Source of the DNA: Amphibalanus amphitrite
Taxonomy: Eukaryota; Arthropoda; Thecostraca; Balanomorpha; Balanidae
Length of the DNA: 64,000 nucleotides
NCBI RefSeq assembly: GCF_019059575.1
Contig: NW_024881539.1
Span: 1,456,787-1,520,786, forward strand
Direction: 5' to 3'
The notes beneath the pieces are model-generated. The model saw only the letters and a list, made by a program, of their open reading frames with translations. It was not told the origin of the DNA and searched no databases. The stretch's first letter is position 1. The number at the start of each line of letters is the position of its first letter. Made by a program: the position numbers and the translations under genes. Below, one piece after another: positions 47,151 to 60,367 of this stretch.

Positions 47151-49834
47151 TAGTGTACCGAGCCAGATCGGATGGATCGTTGGCCCAGACCGGATGGGTG
47201 AACCGGACGGCGGTTAGACATCGCCGAAACTGACCGGAAATCAGTCACGGATGAGGGGATGGTGGCCAGTTGAGTGAGACAGAGTGACCAAGAAGCGATA
47301 GAAGATAATTTGGTGACAGTCAAGTGATAGCCATGACGTGACAGAGCAATGGTAGACACGCGATGATGCCGTTGCTAACGACACGCAACTAGAAAAATGA
47401 ATTTGTGTTGGCTATTCGGTGAATGCATGGCAGAGGAAATTATTCGGCTGAACCAAAAATCCCAAAGGCGTGCACACCGGTCAAAGCTCCCTCTTTGTTC
47501 GGTCCGCCTTTACTCGTGAGCATACATCTCGACTCGCAGCAGCCTCCACGTCTTGCTTATCCCCTTACATCCCACCTCTGCTCTGCCCACTGTATGCTGC
47601 AGCATGGCTGGTGCACGCCCTTAGGCCACCACAGAAGAGCGATCGCAGTGAATCAGCGTCTCTCACACTATGACTCACGACGTGTGTCATAGACGAAGGC
47701 CGGCTGCTCTGGTTTGGCAGACTAGGGGATCGAGCAGACTCTATGACTGGCAGTTAGGTGTCGTGAAGTTAAGGCCGTGGTGAATTATCGGGGCGAGGTC
47801 ACTTACCCCACAGTGTGCGCCATATGGCCGGACCGTGTGCACGGCTACCGCCATTACCTGCCTCGTTCGGGACGGAGGTCGCCTTTTTGCGAGCCAGGGT
47901 CGTGGCGGCATAGCCATTGTGCGTGGCCGATCGGCGGTACGATCCGCCGGGCCGCAGCAGTCACCGCCATCTGGGGTAGGGCACGCGAGTGTGACCCGCT
48001 GGTCCATGCACTCTGGTGCAGAAGACAGGTCAATTTCCCGCTGTTCTGTCTTGGTCGGCCTGAATGCGAGTGGTGACCCAAGGCTGTGGACCAAGCGGAA
48101 GAAAGACGGCTGGACTCATGCTGGCTTATCGCAAAAGGGTCGCTCCCCTTCCAGTCCTTCCCCAGTCCAAGGCATCTGTCGTGATAAATCTATAGAGGTT
48201 CTTTTCTCGGTGACCTAGCCTCCAGAGTAAGGTCACCTGCGAGTCCCAGGAACGTTCTGCTTCTGGCCCACAATGACGTCATGGCTCCCACCCACTCACC
48301 GGCCGCCAGTGCCCAGTCGACAGGTCAATCAACCCGGCCGTCGCCACCACCATGGCTGGCCGCCGCCCGCTCCCATCGTGGTCGGTAGTTATCCGAGCAT
48401 TGTCTGTGTGAAGCCGGCGCACAATGCCCCGGATAGGGCACCGTAAAACACTGCAGAACTAAATTTTGATTAAGTCACTGCCGAAACAAACAGCGTTAGA
48501 ACGATGTTGATTGCTGACAGCAGCATGTTTTCATGCAGGACGTTGAACGACTCAATACACTTCGTGCTCGGCTGTGATTTGGTGGGCGTACAAAAAGGAA
48601 CCACTGAAAGTCACGGTTGAGCGCCACGACCCCCGGAACTGCCTCTGTGCGCCTTCCGTGGCCCAACAAAGTAAATCTCTCAACAATGAGCAGACGTGCG
48701 GAGCGCCTCGGTCGTGTCCTTGGCTGGGCTGAGCGCAGGTCGTGCTCTCTGAGCGTGCAGCTCCATCCGACTTAGAACGGCTCCGCTCCGGTCGCCCATT
48801 TATTTTACCGAACAGTGAGGAGCGGCGCGAGCCTCTTCGGTGAACGCCCTCTCGTTTCGTGTCTCTACGGCACCGAATGAACGGGGCGGAGCTCTCTCGC
48901 CTGGTTGATATTGACCAACTGGTCGGCAACTCCTTGCCCCACCCCTGCTGGCCATTGTCATCTACGAGAGTTCCTGTCACCACCGCCCCGCTTTGTTCTT
49001 TCGCCCGCGCTAAGGGGCCAAGGATACGCGTATGTCTCAACCGGGGTCGCACATGCAGCAAGACGTCGCTAACCGTCTAAACGTGACAGTGTTGAATGTG
49101 GGCCACGATGAAACACAGATGTACGATTTATGTCCGTCTGTAGACTGCTGGTGTCATCATTCTCGTTATCGGCTTAAGAACAGAAGATTGATGGCTCGGC
49201 CGCCGAGATAATGCTCCGACTCCGACCGGTTCATCCGTCAGTGCAAGGTCACTGCCGGATTTCATTACGATGTAGTTTTTCGGCCATCCCATGGCGAGCC
49301 CTAATGATGCTTCTCGGCCGGGGAGTGCTCCCATTAAGGTGTTTCATCAGTCGTTCTGCTATGGCAACATTCACTTAACGGCCCATCTTGTTACGGTGTC
49401 GGTCCGAAATATCCCATAAGCGGCGTCGTTTGAAGTCTGCTGCCTCTCTCCGCTACTGATGTGGCGTCACAAACCCCTCCAGCACCTCAGACCGTCACAG
49501 GCCGTCACCGGCCGTCACGGCGGCGTCTGGAGCCGCGGCGGTGTCGTAAATGGCGCGGTGGCGTGACAGACCTGGGCTGCCGACGGTCGACCGGTGACAG
49601 TGCACGAAGGCGGCTCACCGTCAGCTGACGACTTCCGGCAAAAATGAATAACTTCCCCGATATGCCGTAACTGCCGAGTCGTGCCTGCCGCTAACGGCAA
49701 TGGAAGGCAATGTGTTGGCTTGTGTTCGCTGACTTCTGATAGCAGCCTGGAGGTAATGGCTTCTGTATGGGGTACGGTACTTAGGACGATGAACTCTGCT
49801 GAGTGCTGTCAACGGTCAACTGTTGACTGGTTAC
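47151..49834. other. Intergenic, nothing firm
   Basis: Moderately GC-rich. A 169-codon minus-strand ORF at 48552-49061 lacks domains and has many Arg/Ser, as chance ORFs in GC-rich DNA do. Confidence 0.35.
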
Positions 49835-49895
49835 ATTGACAGTGTGACAGTGACAGTGACACTCGACAGTCTGATAGTCTGACAGGGTGACAGTT
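49835..49895. repeat. TGACAG low-complexity repeat
   Basis: TGACAGTGTGACAGTGACAG and related words, degenerate 6-8-bp period. Confidence 0.65.
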
Positions 49896-52800
49896 TGACC
49901 GTGGAGACCGTCACAGTCGGCAAACTGTCAGCTACGTGACTACTGTCGGCTAGCCCCCGTCTATTGAGGCCTATCCGCTCTACGAGTCGACTTGCTCCAC
50001 CTGACCATCCGCCGGGTTTGACAGTCAACCAGTCCTGCCGTCCGTTGGGCGACTTCGACCCCCGACGTCAATTCTGGCCCGTTCACGCGTGGTGCCGGCT
50101 GACCGGCGCTACCCCAGCTCCGGCCGGCCAGGTGCGGCAGCGGAGGTGGCGGAGGCGGGCGGCGGACACGGTCTTTACCAATTACCGCGCTGCCGTGGGG
50201 GCCGGCCCGCTTCCGGCCGCCGAGCGGCGCCGAGCGGCGAGCACGGACGGGGAGAGAGGGGAGCCGAGCCATAGTTCAGAGACGCCGACTGCCCACGGCA
50301 CGGCCAGACCCTCGCCCTTAGTCGGCTTAAACGGTGGAGATCATTCAGATAATTAATGGTAACGCCCGGGGGGAGCCTGGTGAAGGTTATACAGGTCCAT
50401 GTAATTTGCCCAGATGATTCCGCTTGTGGCGAAGCGTGCCGGCTGTGAGTCTCGTTCTTTCACAATGTCAGTCGTGAGTAGCATAAATCAGGGCAGCGTG
50501 CGGTGTAACGCCTGAATTCAGTGGCGTCGAGGCCAGAGCCGAGTGTGGCTGTCGTGGCCCTTCACCAGTCGACATACAAACAGCGACACACAAACAGCCC
50601 GTTCACAAACAGTCGGCGCACAAACAGTCGGCACAAACAACCCTGTCGCTCTGTCATCGCCAAACAAAGTGGCCGTAATGCTACAGCGCGTCTCGCCGAG
50701 CCTGTGCGCTGCGGACCGCCCACCACTGGGTGGACACTCACTGTCCTAATCACTCTATAACGACCAAATGAAGCGTGCAAGGCGCTGTGGTTCGACGACT
50801 GCCGTCAGAAGCCGTTTTGTCCCTGTACCGGTGCTGCGACATAACTTCTTACATCGCCACCGAGGCACGCGCGGGTACAGCCCAGTTCGCAGCGCTCCCA
50901 ACCTCCCACCTCCGCGCCGGAGAAAGCGTGAGGCTTCTGTGCGGCGCGACCCGTTCCACGGCCGGGTCGTGACCCATCGGGTGACCCGGGTGACCTGGCT
51001 GACCCGAACAGCCCACGACAGGCGGACGGCTGCCGTGCGCGCGGTGGCGGACAGGACGGTCGGGGCTGGTAAGGCGGTCACCGACGGTCGCGGCAGGCTG
51101 GCTGAAAGCGGGGCGTTTCCGGCGCAGTTTGGCGCGCCGTGACTGTCGCAGCGCGCCCCTATCTGGCCCGGCACACGCCCCGTGCGGCGATTATAAGCGG
51201 CCCAGTTTTTGTCTTGAAACGCACGTGCTGTCATGTGGCACTTTCCGGTGGGGTGAGGGTCAGTGAGACCTTACAATTGCAGTCGGCGTGGAGGGACAGA
51301 TAAGGGCACGTTTAACAAATGGGACCGTATCTAACACTGATACGCATTTCAAGTCTCGCTATTGTTACACTGTCAGTTACACTTTTTGTTGTTGTAACCT
51401 CTAAATTCAAGAGCAGCATAGTTATTTTTGGTAATGCAGACATTCGCTTGAGAAGGCCTGGGTCCCGCAGACATAGAAATCAGAAATAATTACGCCCGTA
51501 CACAATCTTCGACATGTCGAAGCATTCAGGTACGACAGGCCAGTTCGGGCAATTGAATTTGACATACATTCCGTAGCACCAGCGCTCCTGACCGAGGCGC
51601 ACCAACCCAGTTGTCACAGGCCATCACGCCCGTGACGGCGTCACAGCGGCACAGCTGTCACCCGTCACTGTGTCATGGCAATCATCGCGACCAGTCACTC
51701 GCCTCCGCCCCCGTCCCGTCCGTCCGTCCGCCCGTCTGTTTGTTCGTCGCCGAGTGGTGCCCTCACGGAGTCGCCGCCTGGCGCCGCTCCATTCAGTCGG
51801 CACGGGCCCCTGCCGCGTCGCGCTGCGCGCACAAACACTGCTCGACGCCGGCCGGTGTGTGTGTGTGCCGCTCGCTGTGACGGCGTGTGGCGTTGTGACT
51901 GTGTGACGTTGAGAAGTGTGACGGTTGGCTAGATCGTGCCGAAGGAGGCAGGTGTGTGGGATTGCGATCCTGACACCCACTCGCTGAGTGTATCTCCAAC
52001 AAGTCCTGATCGGAGCGGCGAGCCAGCCTTGGCTCGGAACACGCAGCGGGAAGAGGGAGGGAGAAGGCCGTGACGCCCTAGGAAGAAAGTCCGGGTGGAG
52101 CAGAGCTACTCCATCACCGATATCAGGTCAGCACGGCGCCCCAGCACGCTCGCCCCGTGATCCCAGGGTCACGCGGACCGTGACCTCGGCTCCGAGCCAC
52201 CGGGTCATCTCACCGCCACACCATGACTGCTCCATGGCGGCTTCAGGGCCGATCGGAGACCGCATATCCTGTCTCCACCTGGCTGTTTGACTGTCCTATA
52301 CGGCTGCATTCGAGCTCCAGTGTCTGAGTGGAGCCACCCTTTTCCCACCCACTTCCCCCACTACAGTCTCACAAGTGCTCCTTTCATTGACAACCTCTTG
52401 TCCGCCCATCCTACTTAGTTTTCTTCACTTAGTTACCATGTCCCCTGCTTTCCATTGCCCCTCTCACGCTCTAATGGCTATTCTTCAGTCAGCTCTCCTC
52501 TCAGAAGCATCCTCCATCGGTCGATTCGGGGCCTCATTGTCCACCTTCATTCACAATAGCCGTCAAACGATCGCGCTCTTATACCGGACAACCGAAAGCC
52601 GTTAGACCATCAGGCCCAGCTGCCGCCGTCCGCCACTCGTCGAGACCGTGTGATGTCGTTAGATGGCGCAAACCGTTTTCAGTAGGGTCACTGGTCGCAC
52701 AGGTAGGGTGATGAAGCTCATCAGAGGTGGCTTGGAGCGGACTGACACATGAGAGAATTGTTTCATAAAAGGGTGTTCTGGAGGTCAAAACAGGGCGACT

Positions 52801-54668
52801 CTTGAAGGGTGGCCGGAAACTGAATAAGTCTACATGGTCTACACACAAAAAAGATTGTAGCAAATTGGCATTTAAATTCAAAAGTGTGCTTAAAACCTGC
52901 ATAAGGCAGACGAAACGGGACTCTATTTTGCTCGTGTGCATTTGTAAGAAGGCAGAAATATTTCTGGGAGCTCAAGTAGCTATAGGTAAATGCGGAATTC
53001 CGCGGAAAACGCTGATCCGCTTTTAGCGCTGTGGAAGAGGGCGGATAAATCTGGCAGAGCATTCATTTTGCCTAAATGCTTGCATTGATGAATCGAAGGG
53101 AATTAGTGGATGAATGGAACGGCAATGGCCATATATCGAAAAAGAGAGCCTTTATCTGTTCATAATTCATACTCAGATGGTCATAGCAAGGCTAGCTGTC
53201 GATGGGAGGATTGTGTAAGCACCGAACAACGAAGGTCGGTTTATGATAGAGGTGACTGTCGGACTCTCGGTATGGTCACTCATTCCCTTTAGTTTTCAGT
53301 TCTCCCGTGTGCCGTGCCCGCCGTGATATCCTCCTCTCTGACCATGACAGGTGCAGCTCACCTGCAAAGCCTATCCGGTTTGACCGCCGCACTGAACGAA
53401 CCAGGGATTTGTGGACAATACTTTCACTTCCCAAAGACGCTTTCCTTTTCACTGGTGGAGCCGGAGATGGTATTACTCAGCAGAGCACAACTGCAGCCGC
53501 CACTGCTTATCTCCTGCACTTCTTCTAAAAACAGCCGGGCGGACAGCGCTGTTCCTTGCAGCATCCCCGCCCCGACGGGCTGATGGTGATCGGGTACGCG
53601 ATCTGGCGGAGGAGATATTGTCGTCGGCCCGGTTTATCTCTGATGATATCGCCCGCTTAGAGATGACACACTGTCATGTATGTACTGTCACTCGTGACAC
53701 ATGATGACGTCATTAGCCTGGTGCTGAACTCTGCAGAATCAGCTGACTTCGCCACAGCTGTGGAAACGTGCCCTCAGCTGGGCGAACATTTAGCTTACAA
53801 ACATCGCGGCGCAATACCGATGTGTGCCGTTTTATGGATAAAACATATACTATCCGTTTTAAACAAGCTATATAGAATAGATAGCAATTTTGTTACCTAT
53901 TTAGTCATAAAAGCAATTACATGAATATTCCAAACCACGACGGATGGCTTTATTTGTCATGTACCATAGCAACGTCAGCGAATTTCAGAACAGTTGTTTT
54001 ATTCCTATGTCTTCCTCTTAGCTACAATGGCGACGCCAGACGTGTACCATTTAATTTTATCCTCGGCGCCAATGATCAAATTAGCCTATTATTACCATTT
54101 GGAATGGGAAACATCCCACACGGTGAAACGTTTATTGCCGGGTCTAATTAGCGTGTGAGTGGTGAGGGTTGCCGCTTTACGGGGCGGGTATAGTTCCACC
54201 CCGAAGGAACCACTCTTCCCTTACAGCTTTTTAAATAAAGTATATGATTTTTATTAAAAATGTTTGTCTTTAAAATCTATATTTTATTATGTCCCTGCCG
54301 ATCACTTATGCGACTGAAGTAAACATGACCTCAGAGGCTTTGTCTAAGGATGATCAACAGCGTAATCCTAGTTAGTTAACATTCTAATAGTTGCATGTCC
54401 GTTACGACTATCCGTTACCGTTACGACTAGTAGATCCGATATAATGCCGTTTCCCGTAAATACAGAGAAGTAAAAAATATTGCCCACTTCTGCTCCTACT
54501 TACTGATGGGAAAGTTAACTTATTGCTCAACATCCGAAAGGATTATTTTTAACATCAGATCAGTTCCCGTTGTGGTGATGATTGCACTCAAACCTTGTCG
54601 ATGCTGCATCTCGCACTATGTTTTCGAAAGTGAAAAGGCGCCTCAAACAATTATAAGGGCAAGTGAGA
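49896..54668. other. GC-rich then mixed intergenic DNA
   Basis: The 49.9-52.2-kb part is CpG-rich with GTCAC/GTGACG words and overlapping ORFs on both strands. A leader-like stretch from a TTCAGTCGG initiator (about 51795) to a weak donor (ATATCAG|GTCAGC, about 52127) could be a first exon. ORFs at 53307-53704 have no recognised domain. Confidence 0.3.
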
Positions 54669-55623
54669 TTAACCCTAGAACGCCTAGGGGGGGGGGGTTG
54701 TATCAACCCCCCCCCCCTGAGGTTTTTTCGAAGTGCACGCTAAACGGCTTGTCGTAGCGGGCTGAAATTTTCAATAACCTCTGGGGCAACCTTTGCGCAT
54801 CTTTTGCCGAAAAAAAATTGATCGGGTCATGTCAGGTCACGGAGTTATGACGTCATAAGAGGTACAGCCTCCGGCCGACAGTTACCAAACGTGTGCGCCG
54901 AATCCCTAGGTTTTCTGCCGGTGATACCCACATTGTTTGATGGATCATGATGAAACTTCCCATGCATGTTGGGGCAAGCATTGGCTATCGTGTGGTGCAA
55001 GAAAATTGACCGGGTCAGGTCAGGTCACGGAGCTATGACGTCACAAGAGGAACAGCGTCCGGTACTATTTTTGAAAAGCGCCCGAACCACTATTTTGCTA
55101 ATTCTTGTCACCTCAATGGGAATATGCAGCAATATTAGCTTCTATAGGGAGCAAATGGACCTCCCAAATCCAAAAATACAATCAGATTTCAAAAATTTAA
55201 ATTTTGATTTTTCGAATTTCTGCCGCCGACTGTGACCTTCCCGATTTCCGGCGCTTCCAACGCGCCATTTTTAGAGCTAGGGAAACGAAATACATACCAA
55301 ACGATAGAGAATTGATCAAGGAACACGATAGTGAAGGTTTCAAGTCGATATCTTCCACCGTTTTGCCGCCATCGCCGCGGAAAGTTGAAAAAGTTTGATT
55401 TTTTCGGAAAATCTGACCTTTGATCGGTCATAAGTAGGTCAAATGTTGACCTAGGACCAAAAAATATACCACCAATCGGGAGATCTCGTTGAGAGCAATC
55501 CGTTGGTTTTTTCCGCTAAGCTCTACGACCTTCCGTTTCGAAACGCCAGGGGGGGTCGTAACAACCCCCCCCCCCCTCTGGTCGTTCGTGTTATGAGAAA
55601 TGGCCTGGTCGTGCGAGGGTTAA
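54669..55623. mobile_element. TTAA-flanked element K
   Basis: TTAACCCTAGAACGCC on the left and, read inward, TTAACCCTCGCACGACC on the right. Subterminal folds are GGGGGG-TTGTATCAA-CCCCC and GGGGGG-TCGTAACAA-CCCC. Two near-copies of GACCGGGTCAGGTCAGGTCACGGAG-like sequence occur at about 54822 and 55007, each followed by ATGACGTCA(C)AAGAGG, so part of the interior is duplicated (about 185-bp period). Confidence 0.75.
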
Positions 55624-56503
55624 AACACTAAAAAACTTATCTGCTAGTGAAAGTCAAACAACCAGTCGCGATTGCAGAATTGTGTCCAGCGGATTTGGAC
55701 ATGAGAGAGCTGCACTGGCGGCCGTGAATCGTGATGACTGGACCGGTATCAACCCCTCCGCCTAGCTCTCGGTCTCACAGTCTCCGCTCGGCCCTGTGAC
55801 GACTGGCCATGTGACGGCGGGTGGACGGAAGGCGGGCCTGGGTAACGGCGGACGGCGGACGGCGGGCTGGGCAGCGAACGGCGGACGGCGGGCTACTCGA
55901 GCTGCGGACGGACGGGCGGCGGCTGATTCCACTCGTTCCCACGTGTCACCGTCCATTAGCCGCCGCTGGGCGGAGGCGGAAGCACCGCCTTCCGGCGCCG
56001 GCCGACCTCCCGGCCCAGCCGTCGCGTCTGCCGCTATCCGAAGTAGGCTGCGCGAGCTTGTAACGTTCAACTGGCGGTGCACGCCTTACAGCGAAACTAC
56101 TGCGATAAATCACCGAAGGGGCGGTGCTGTTACGGATTAGGTTTGGTCATGCCGCCCTGCGCTGCACCGCTCGGTGATGCTCTATGGTTTCAAGGTTCAA
56201 CTGATCCTTTTCACCAAGCGGATCAATTGTCAGAATAATCCACTCTTCGATCATATTTCTAGCATGCATATATGTGCGATATCCCTTGACCACAGGGCAC
56301 AGAGTGTAAACACTCCGTCTGGCTGGGTGATGATATTTAATCCTGCATTGATATGATAAGGGATCAATCCTCAGTCCTCACCGACTCTCAGTACCCACTG
56401 ACTAATAGCCCTGAGCGCAGAGGCGGTGGCAGCGGCGGCGTCACCTTTCGCGTGGGAGCGCCAAATAGCCTCAGGGTCCACGTCTGCGCGTCTCGGGACA
56501 CCG
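55624..56503. other. GC-rich intergenic DNA, GGACGGC repeats
   Basis: GGACGGCGGACGGCGGGCT-type words at 55840-55920. No supported gene. Confidence 0.4.
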
Positions 56504-57328
56504 CTAATTGCCTGGTGCCCGAGGGAAGTTTGTATGTCCTACTACTCGGCCACTCACTCGTACAACATCCATCGCCACCGCTGCCGACAACAAAGAGAAC
56601 AATGTAGCGGCGTCTGAGGAGCGGTACAGCGGGCCAGGTGGTTTGATTGGATGAGCGTAGGATCGCACACGGTGGGCCATTAGGGCCGATCGGACGGTCC
56701 CACGCGGCCCACCGGGCGATGGAGGTCGCTGGTCGACCGTGGCGGCCGGAGCTGGAGCTGGAGTCGTTGGGGTTGGGGTTGGATATGGAGCTGCTGGGGC
56801 AGAGGAAACTTCCGGGGCCGAAGCAGCTCCAGGGGATGCTGGGTTGTCACTTGCCAGGGCTAAGGCTAACACAGTACACGAGACCTGTTCGGGCCACTGG
56901 GGCCCGGCTGAGCTAGCCGCATTTGCTGCTAGGGATATGATATATGGAGCAGCTGTACTCAAGGGGCTCGAATTGGGGCATTTCAGAGGCTGTAGGACTC
57001 CGAGTCGCACTAAAAATGGATGTGGTGCAGAGGTTGATGGGGTGAGACTTCTCCGAAACTGCGGGGGTTGCCGGGACTGTACTTGGCTCGTCACCAACGC
57101 GCATTGACGTCGTCTGATAAGATATGTGTTTGCTTTGAGAGCCTGCTTGATAGCTTCTGTTTGCTCTTGAAAATCATTGTGTAGTAATGCGGACGTTGTT
57201 GACACTTGGACTGATCTGTCACACATTTGTGTCACATTTTTTGTCACATCACACTTTTTTGTCACATCAATGTTACATTTTTGTGAGGCTATTGCTATGT
57301 TAATTGTTTTCTGATACAAAAAAATCAA
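56504..57328 (-). CDS. Unrecognised minus-strand ORF, 274 codons
   Basis: The longest uninterrupted ORF outside the LINE. The N-terminal third reads naturally (SALLHNDFQEQTEAIKQALK, ANTYLIRRR), a helical Gln/Glu/Lys stretch like the tail of MADF/Myb-type DNA-binding proteins linked to some transposons. The middle is Ser/Pro-rich (SAPAAPYPTPTPTTPAPAPA) and the C-terminal part Arg-rich. A second frame opens at 57104 (MRVGDEPSTVPATPAVSEKS) and also looks plausible, so a frameshift or splice near 57105 may join the first third to it. The extreme N-terminus is translated TTTTTGTCACA repeats. No domain is certain. Confidence 0.3.
   Translation of the reverse strand: MIFLYQKTINIAIASQKCNIDVTKKCDVTKNVTQMCDRSVQVSTTSALLHNDFQEQTEAIKQALKANTYLIRRRQCALVTSQVQSRQPPQFRRSLTPSTSAPHPFLVRLGVLQPLKCPNSSPLSTAAPYIISLAANAASSAGPQWPEQVSCTVLALALASDNPASPGAASAPEVSSAPAAPYPTPTPTTPAPAPAATVDQRPPSPGGPRGTVRSALMAHRVRSYAHPIKPPGPLYRSSDAATLFSLLSAAVAMDVVRVSGRVVGHTNFPRAPGN
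57212..57285. repeat. TTTTTGTCACA short tandem repeat
   Basis: Five degenerate copies of an 11-16-bp unit at the start of the minus-strand ORF. Confidence 0.6.
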
Positions 57329-58452
57329 ATCAGTGGACTTAAAAAGGCCATGTATAACAATGAAAGTAAGCTCAAAGAAACGGCGACAATAATCATTAGC
57401 TCAATTCCCGCACATCACTATCGCTACATGCATACAGTGACTGACACACAGTGGAAGCCGTTGCTATAGGACACCTTTCTTTGCCCGCAGTCCCTTCTAT
57501 GCCTCCCTACGTTTGATAGTATCGCCTACCCCAAATAGCACCAGCCTCGATACGCCCACGAAGGCCCCAATACAATCAGCCATCATCTAGAGAGCCGTCT
57601 TCGAACAATGCCTCGTCTCGTCTGATACGAAAACCGATCTCGGTAGCATTTAAAGGACGCCACAGACCAAACGGTGCTTTCGAGGGCTGCGTCCGGTCCG
57701 GGTGTGATTGCGATCCGGACTCCGGACGATCCGGACCGGTCCGGTCTGAGGTCCGGGCGGTCCGGACTTGGACGTTCCGGACCAGTCCGGGTTTATGGAC
57801 CATAGTCAAACATGCGCCGTGCGCCCAGCAGCGGGCGTGAGGTGACCCACTCACCTGATACCGCCGACACAGGACCGCCCCTAATGGGCTAATGGGCGAC
57901 GGACAGCAGCCGTGAGCGGCGGAGGGGGCGGGGGCAGCTGGAAAGGTCAAAGGCGGGCCCTCCGATGGAAATGATGAGTGATATCCGCCTAACGGTTGTC
58001 TTGACCGATGACCATTTACGGAGAACGTGGGACCAGTGTGGTGTCATAAAGCCATTTCCGGAGTATAGTTTTATCCTACACATGCTGTTTTGTTTGGGAC
58101 CGTTTACTAACGAACTACTTGACCGCTCACTCTTTTGCCGCCGAGGCTGAATCGCTCACTGGTGTCCGTCCACAGCCTGGAAAGGCGGAGTGCCACCTGT
58201 CCAATTGGTGCGGCCAACCGGGCTGGTGGGGATTTTCAACCGGGTTGTTTCTTTACCTGGACTGTCATGGACACGATGCTAAGAAAATTGTGTATTGAAG
58301 AGGACCATGGGTTAAAGGGGGGTCATGGACTGAATGAACGCACTCCCCCGCTTCCCTGCGGCCGCCAGCGAGGACTGGTGCGCTGAAAAGTGATATGCAG
58401 TGGGCTATAGGCGACGCTGCTGCCACCTAGCTATCTATAGTACAAGTTATTA
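57329..58452. other. Intergenic; CCGGACC repeats
   Basis: No exon supported. At 57690-57795 there are many GGTCCGGA/TCCGGACC palindromic words. Confidence 0.4.
57690..57795. repeat. TCCGGACC palindromic repeat cluster
   Basis: About nine CCGGAC/GTCCGG words in 105 bp, including GATCCGGACCGGTCCGG. Confidence 0.65.
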
Positions 58453-60367
58453 CCACCAGGGGCATTCCACGATAGATCGACCAAAGCCGTATGTACTTAC
58501 ACCCTCATATTTTATTTTCTGCTTAAAATTGGTGTAATGGGTTGTTATGGGCGGGGAAGCCAGCTGTGCCAAGGATTTTTTTCTTCGAACAACGGTTTCC
58601 GAGATATAGCCTCAGGCAATTTCTGGAGGTCACGCTGCAACCCTATGTTTGGCGGCTTATAACTCAGAAACTATTGGTTTTCTATGGTATAAACTTTATA
58701 TGGTTCAACTCGCAATCAACCAGCAAATGTTTTGGCTATCTCGGATTTTCGATTTTTGAAAATTTTGATTACGTGACATCTTGATTTTTTTTCGAAGAGT
58801 GACCTTGATATTTTCCCAACTGAAAGTCGCAATTTTGTCTGGTGACGATTAAAGCCTTATCAATTGTCATTCATATGCGACAATAAAAAAGTGGCCTTCG
58901 GCCTGCATTGACCTGAGATCAGGTCATTTTTTGACCTGTCCTTTATAAGTCAATGACAGAAATATCGGCTACCACCGAAACGTATCTGACCGGTTCAAAT
59001 ACTTTTGAATCATGTTGAGTTAGGCTATTATTGATGGCACTGGTGCAGCTTTGTATCAGTGACCCGCTGAAAGGTCATCCGAGGTCACGCGTTGAACACA
59101 CAATATTTTTCTGTTTTGGCTGTACCTTTTGATCTAATAAAGAAAGAGACGTAGAATAGGCGCCAATCCGTTTGATTTCGCCTAGTGCCAGTTCGTTTTG
59201 AATTTCGATACCGATGACCTGAGGTCAGGTCAATTTCTTGACCACCCCATTATAAATCAATTGGGGAAAAATCAGCTCCCTTATTTTTACACTAAAACGC
59301 GTCGGAATTGCCTAATATACCATGAGTGACTCCATATGCGACTAACTTTGACTACCTTGAGACCTTTTTTGCTCTTGGTCAACTGTGACGTTGCTCTTGG
59401 GTCATGTGACGTCATTAAAGGTCACCAAATGTTTTTTTTTTGCTAATACCTCCTTACAGGTTTGAGATACAGCCGCGCGGATAGGCTCATTGTGTTCAGC
59501 TCGTCAAGGCCCATCGAATGATATCTGTGATGACCTTAAGGTCACGTGACCTAAGGTCAACTTTTGACCTTGACCTTTCGAGGTCAACATACACATGTTT
59601 CGATGCGGATCGACGAGAGGATCACGATGGTGCTATTAGTTTGTTCCTAGCTGGGATACTCCAAAAGTTATTCGAGAAAAACTTCATATATAGGTATGTA
59701 GTGCCGCCATTTAGACTTTCTTTTTACCCCTGTGACGTCATCTTTGACCTGACCTTAAAAATGACCTGGGTAAAAATTGTAGACCTTATCCATGTGTATG
59801 TACCCTGTGCCGTTTACCGCTTGTCGCTATCTTGCTTTGTTCTCGAGATCTCGCTGTCGCTCCCGCTCGTAATAATGGGAAGGTCATAAAAATGACCTGA
59901 CCTGAGGTCAACGCAGGCCGAGAGCCTTTTTTTATTATCGCATATGAATGACAATTGATAAGGCTTTAATCGTCATCAGACAAAATTGCGACTTTCAGTT
60001 GGGAAAATATCAAGGTCACTTCGAAAAAAAGGTCAAGATGTCACGTGATCAAAATTTTCAAAAATCGAAAATCCGAGGTAGTTAAAACGTTTGTTGGTTG
60101 ATTGCGAGTTGAAGCATATCAAGTTTTTACCATAGAAAACCAATAGTTTCTGAGTTATAATCCGCCAAACATAGGGTTACAGCGTGACCTCCAGGAACTG
60201 CCCGAGGCTATATCTCGGAAACCGTTGTTCGAAGAAAAAAATCCTTCCCATATAGCTGGGTTCCCCACCCATCACAACCCATTAGACCAATTTTAAGCAA
60301 AAAATAAAATATGCGTGTGTAAATTTTAAGTTTTTTTGGTCGATCTATCGTGGAATGCCCCACCAGG
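58453..60367. mobile_element. 1.9-kb element L with about 450-bp inverted arms
   Basis: Ends GGCATTCCACGATAGATCGA on the left, exactly inverse at the right for at least 17 bp. Arms 58461-58910 and 59905-60359 stay alignable over their whole length (for example CTTCGAACAACGGTTTCCGA and its inverse are identical). CCACCAGG at 58453-58460 and 60360-60367 is an 8-bp target duplication. If the ends are read as GGGGCATTCC the duplication becomes ACCA, so its length is slightly ambiguous. The interior carries TGACCT words and a 60-bp internal duplication. No transposase. Confidence 0.85.
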
